Origin: an uncultured Erysipelotrichales bacterium | Lineage (GTDB): Bacteria > Bacillota_I > Bacilli_A > Erysipelotrichales > Coprobacillaceae | Assembly: GCA_934754755.1 (NCBI GenBank) | Contig: CAKVJS010000041.1 | Location: 1-8,349 of the forward strand | Direction: 5' to 3' | Length of the DNA stretch: 8,349 nucleotides | Shown: positions 7,924 through 8,349 of the stretch, one piece after another | How positions within the stretch are numbered: position 1 is the first letter of the stretch | Layout of the letters: each line of letters starts with the position of its first letter | Notes under the pieces: model-generated | What the model was told of the DNA's origin: nothing | What the model saw: the letters and a program-made list of their open reading frames with translations, nothing else | The model's database searches: none | Made by a program: the position numbers and the translations under genes

Positions 7924-8349
7924 ATGATAGATATTTCAATATTGAGAGATAACCCTACATTAGTAAAACAAAATATGAAAAAAAAGTTCCAGGATTCCAA
8001 GATTGGTCTTGTTGATGAGGCTTATCGGATCGACAAAGAGTATCGAGAAGTTTTAACCAATGCTAGTGAATTACGGGCTGTACGTAATAAATTAAGCAAG
8101 GAAATTGGTGTTTTTATGCGTGAAGGTAAAAGTGCAGAAGCACAAAGCAATAAAGAAAAAGTAAATCAAATGGCTGCACAATTAGTCGAACTTGAAAGTA
8201 AAGAAAATACATATAAACAAGAACTATATGATATCCTTCTACAAATTCCTAATTTTATTGAAGATAGCGTACCGATAGGTAAAGATGATACGGAGAATGT
8301 TGAATTAGAAAAATTTGGTGATCCTTATGTTCCAGCTTTTGAGATACCT
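7924..8349 (+). CDS. serS: Seryl-tRNA synthetase, 3'-truncated (N-terminal 142 residues)
   Basis: SerRS charges tRNA-Ser, and also tRNA-Sec where present, with serine in the cytoplasm. The frame stays open to the last base, so the gene continues beyond the window; full-length enzymes have about 425 residues. The visible part is the N-terminal tRNA-binding domain. MIDISILRDNPTLVKQNMKK matches the family start. Residues about 30-105 form the long antiparallel coiled-coil arm that reaches the tRNA variable loop, with RAVRNKLSKEIG (51-62) at a typical position. IPNFIEDSVPIGKDDTENVE (108-127) is the conserved link to the catalytic core. The class II motifs 1-3 are not visible. AAGGAGA (7911-7917) lies 6 nt before the ATG. 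The gene follows a terminator and has its own promoter, so it is a separate transcription unit. Confidence 0.96.
   Translation, partial: MIDISILRDNPTLVKQNMKKKFQDSKIGLVDEAYRIDKEYREVLTNASELRAVRNKLSKEIGVFMREGKSAEAQSNKEKVNQMAAQLVELESKENTYKQELYDILLQIPNFIEDSVPIGKDDTENVELEKFGDPYVPAFEIP

Noticed and set aside
7695..8000. Minus-strand open frame of 101 codons spanning the gyrA end, terminator, serS promoter and serS start
   Set aside because: It runs across a clear terminator and promoter of the opposite strand and resembles a translated A/T-rich spacer, not a protein family.

Overview
This window is the replication-origin-proximal housekeeping block of a low-GC Gram-positive bacterium. In order it reads dnaA (3' part), dnaN, yaaA/rlbA-type S4 gene, recF, gyrB, gyrA and serS (5' part), all on the + strand. 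The DNA is AT-rich. Tryptophan is encoded by TGG and no in-frame TGA is read through, so the standard bacterial code applies and a Mycoplasma/Spiroplasma assignment is unlikely. The S4 gene directly before recF is a Firmicutes trait. serS directly after gyrA, and nothing between recF and gyrB, differ from Bacillus subtilis and recall Mollicutes and Erysipelotrichia-type Firmicutes. My best guess is an Erysipelotrichia-like Firmicute; this rests on synteny from memory and is not proven.

Layout. Positions 1-624 carry the C-terminal half of DnaA (end of the AAA+ domain plus the DNA-binding domain). The 140-bp dnaA-dnaN gap holds same-orientation DnaA-box-like 9-mers followed by an almost pure A/T tract with five TAA triplets, so it is the best candidate for the unwinding part of oriC. 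dnaN (765-1880) follows and contains an exact consensus DnaA box at 935-943. A 165-bp AT-rich gap (1881-2045) contains a weak hairpin, an imperfect direct repeat and an extended -10 promoter for the next unit. yaaA, recF, gyrB and gyrA (2046-7744) are separated by 2, 3 and 12 bp and look like one operon, closed by a clear rho-independent terminator that begins right after the gyrA stop. A 179-bp gap then holds a near-consensus sigma-A promoter (TTGAAT, 17 bp, TATAAT) for serS, which runs off the window.

Together the genes cover initiation (DnaA), processivity (sliding clamp), ribosome or RNA-linked S4 function (YaaA), gap repair (RecF) and negative supercoiling (GyrA2GyrB2). serS is a separate translation gene with its own promoter.

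I found no novel or mobile system. All seven genes are recognisable core families, and the points worth a second look are in the origin architecture, the intergenic control elements and a few family-motif variants.
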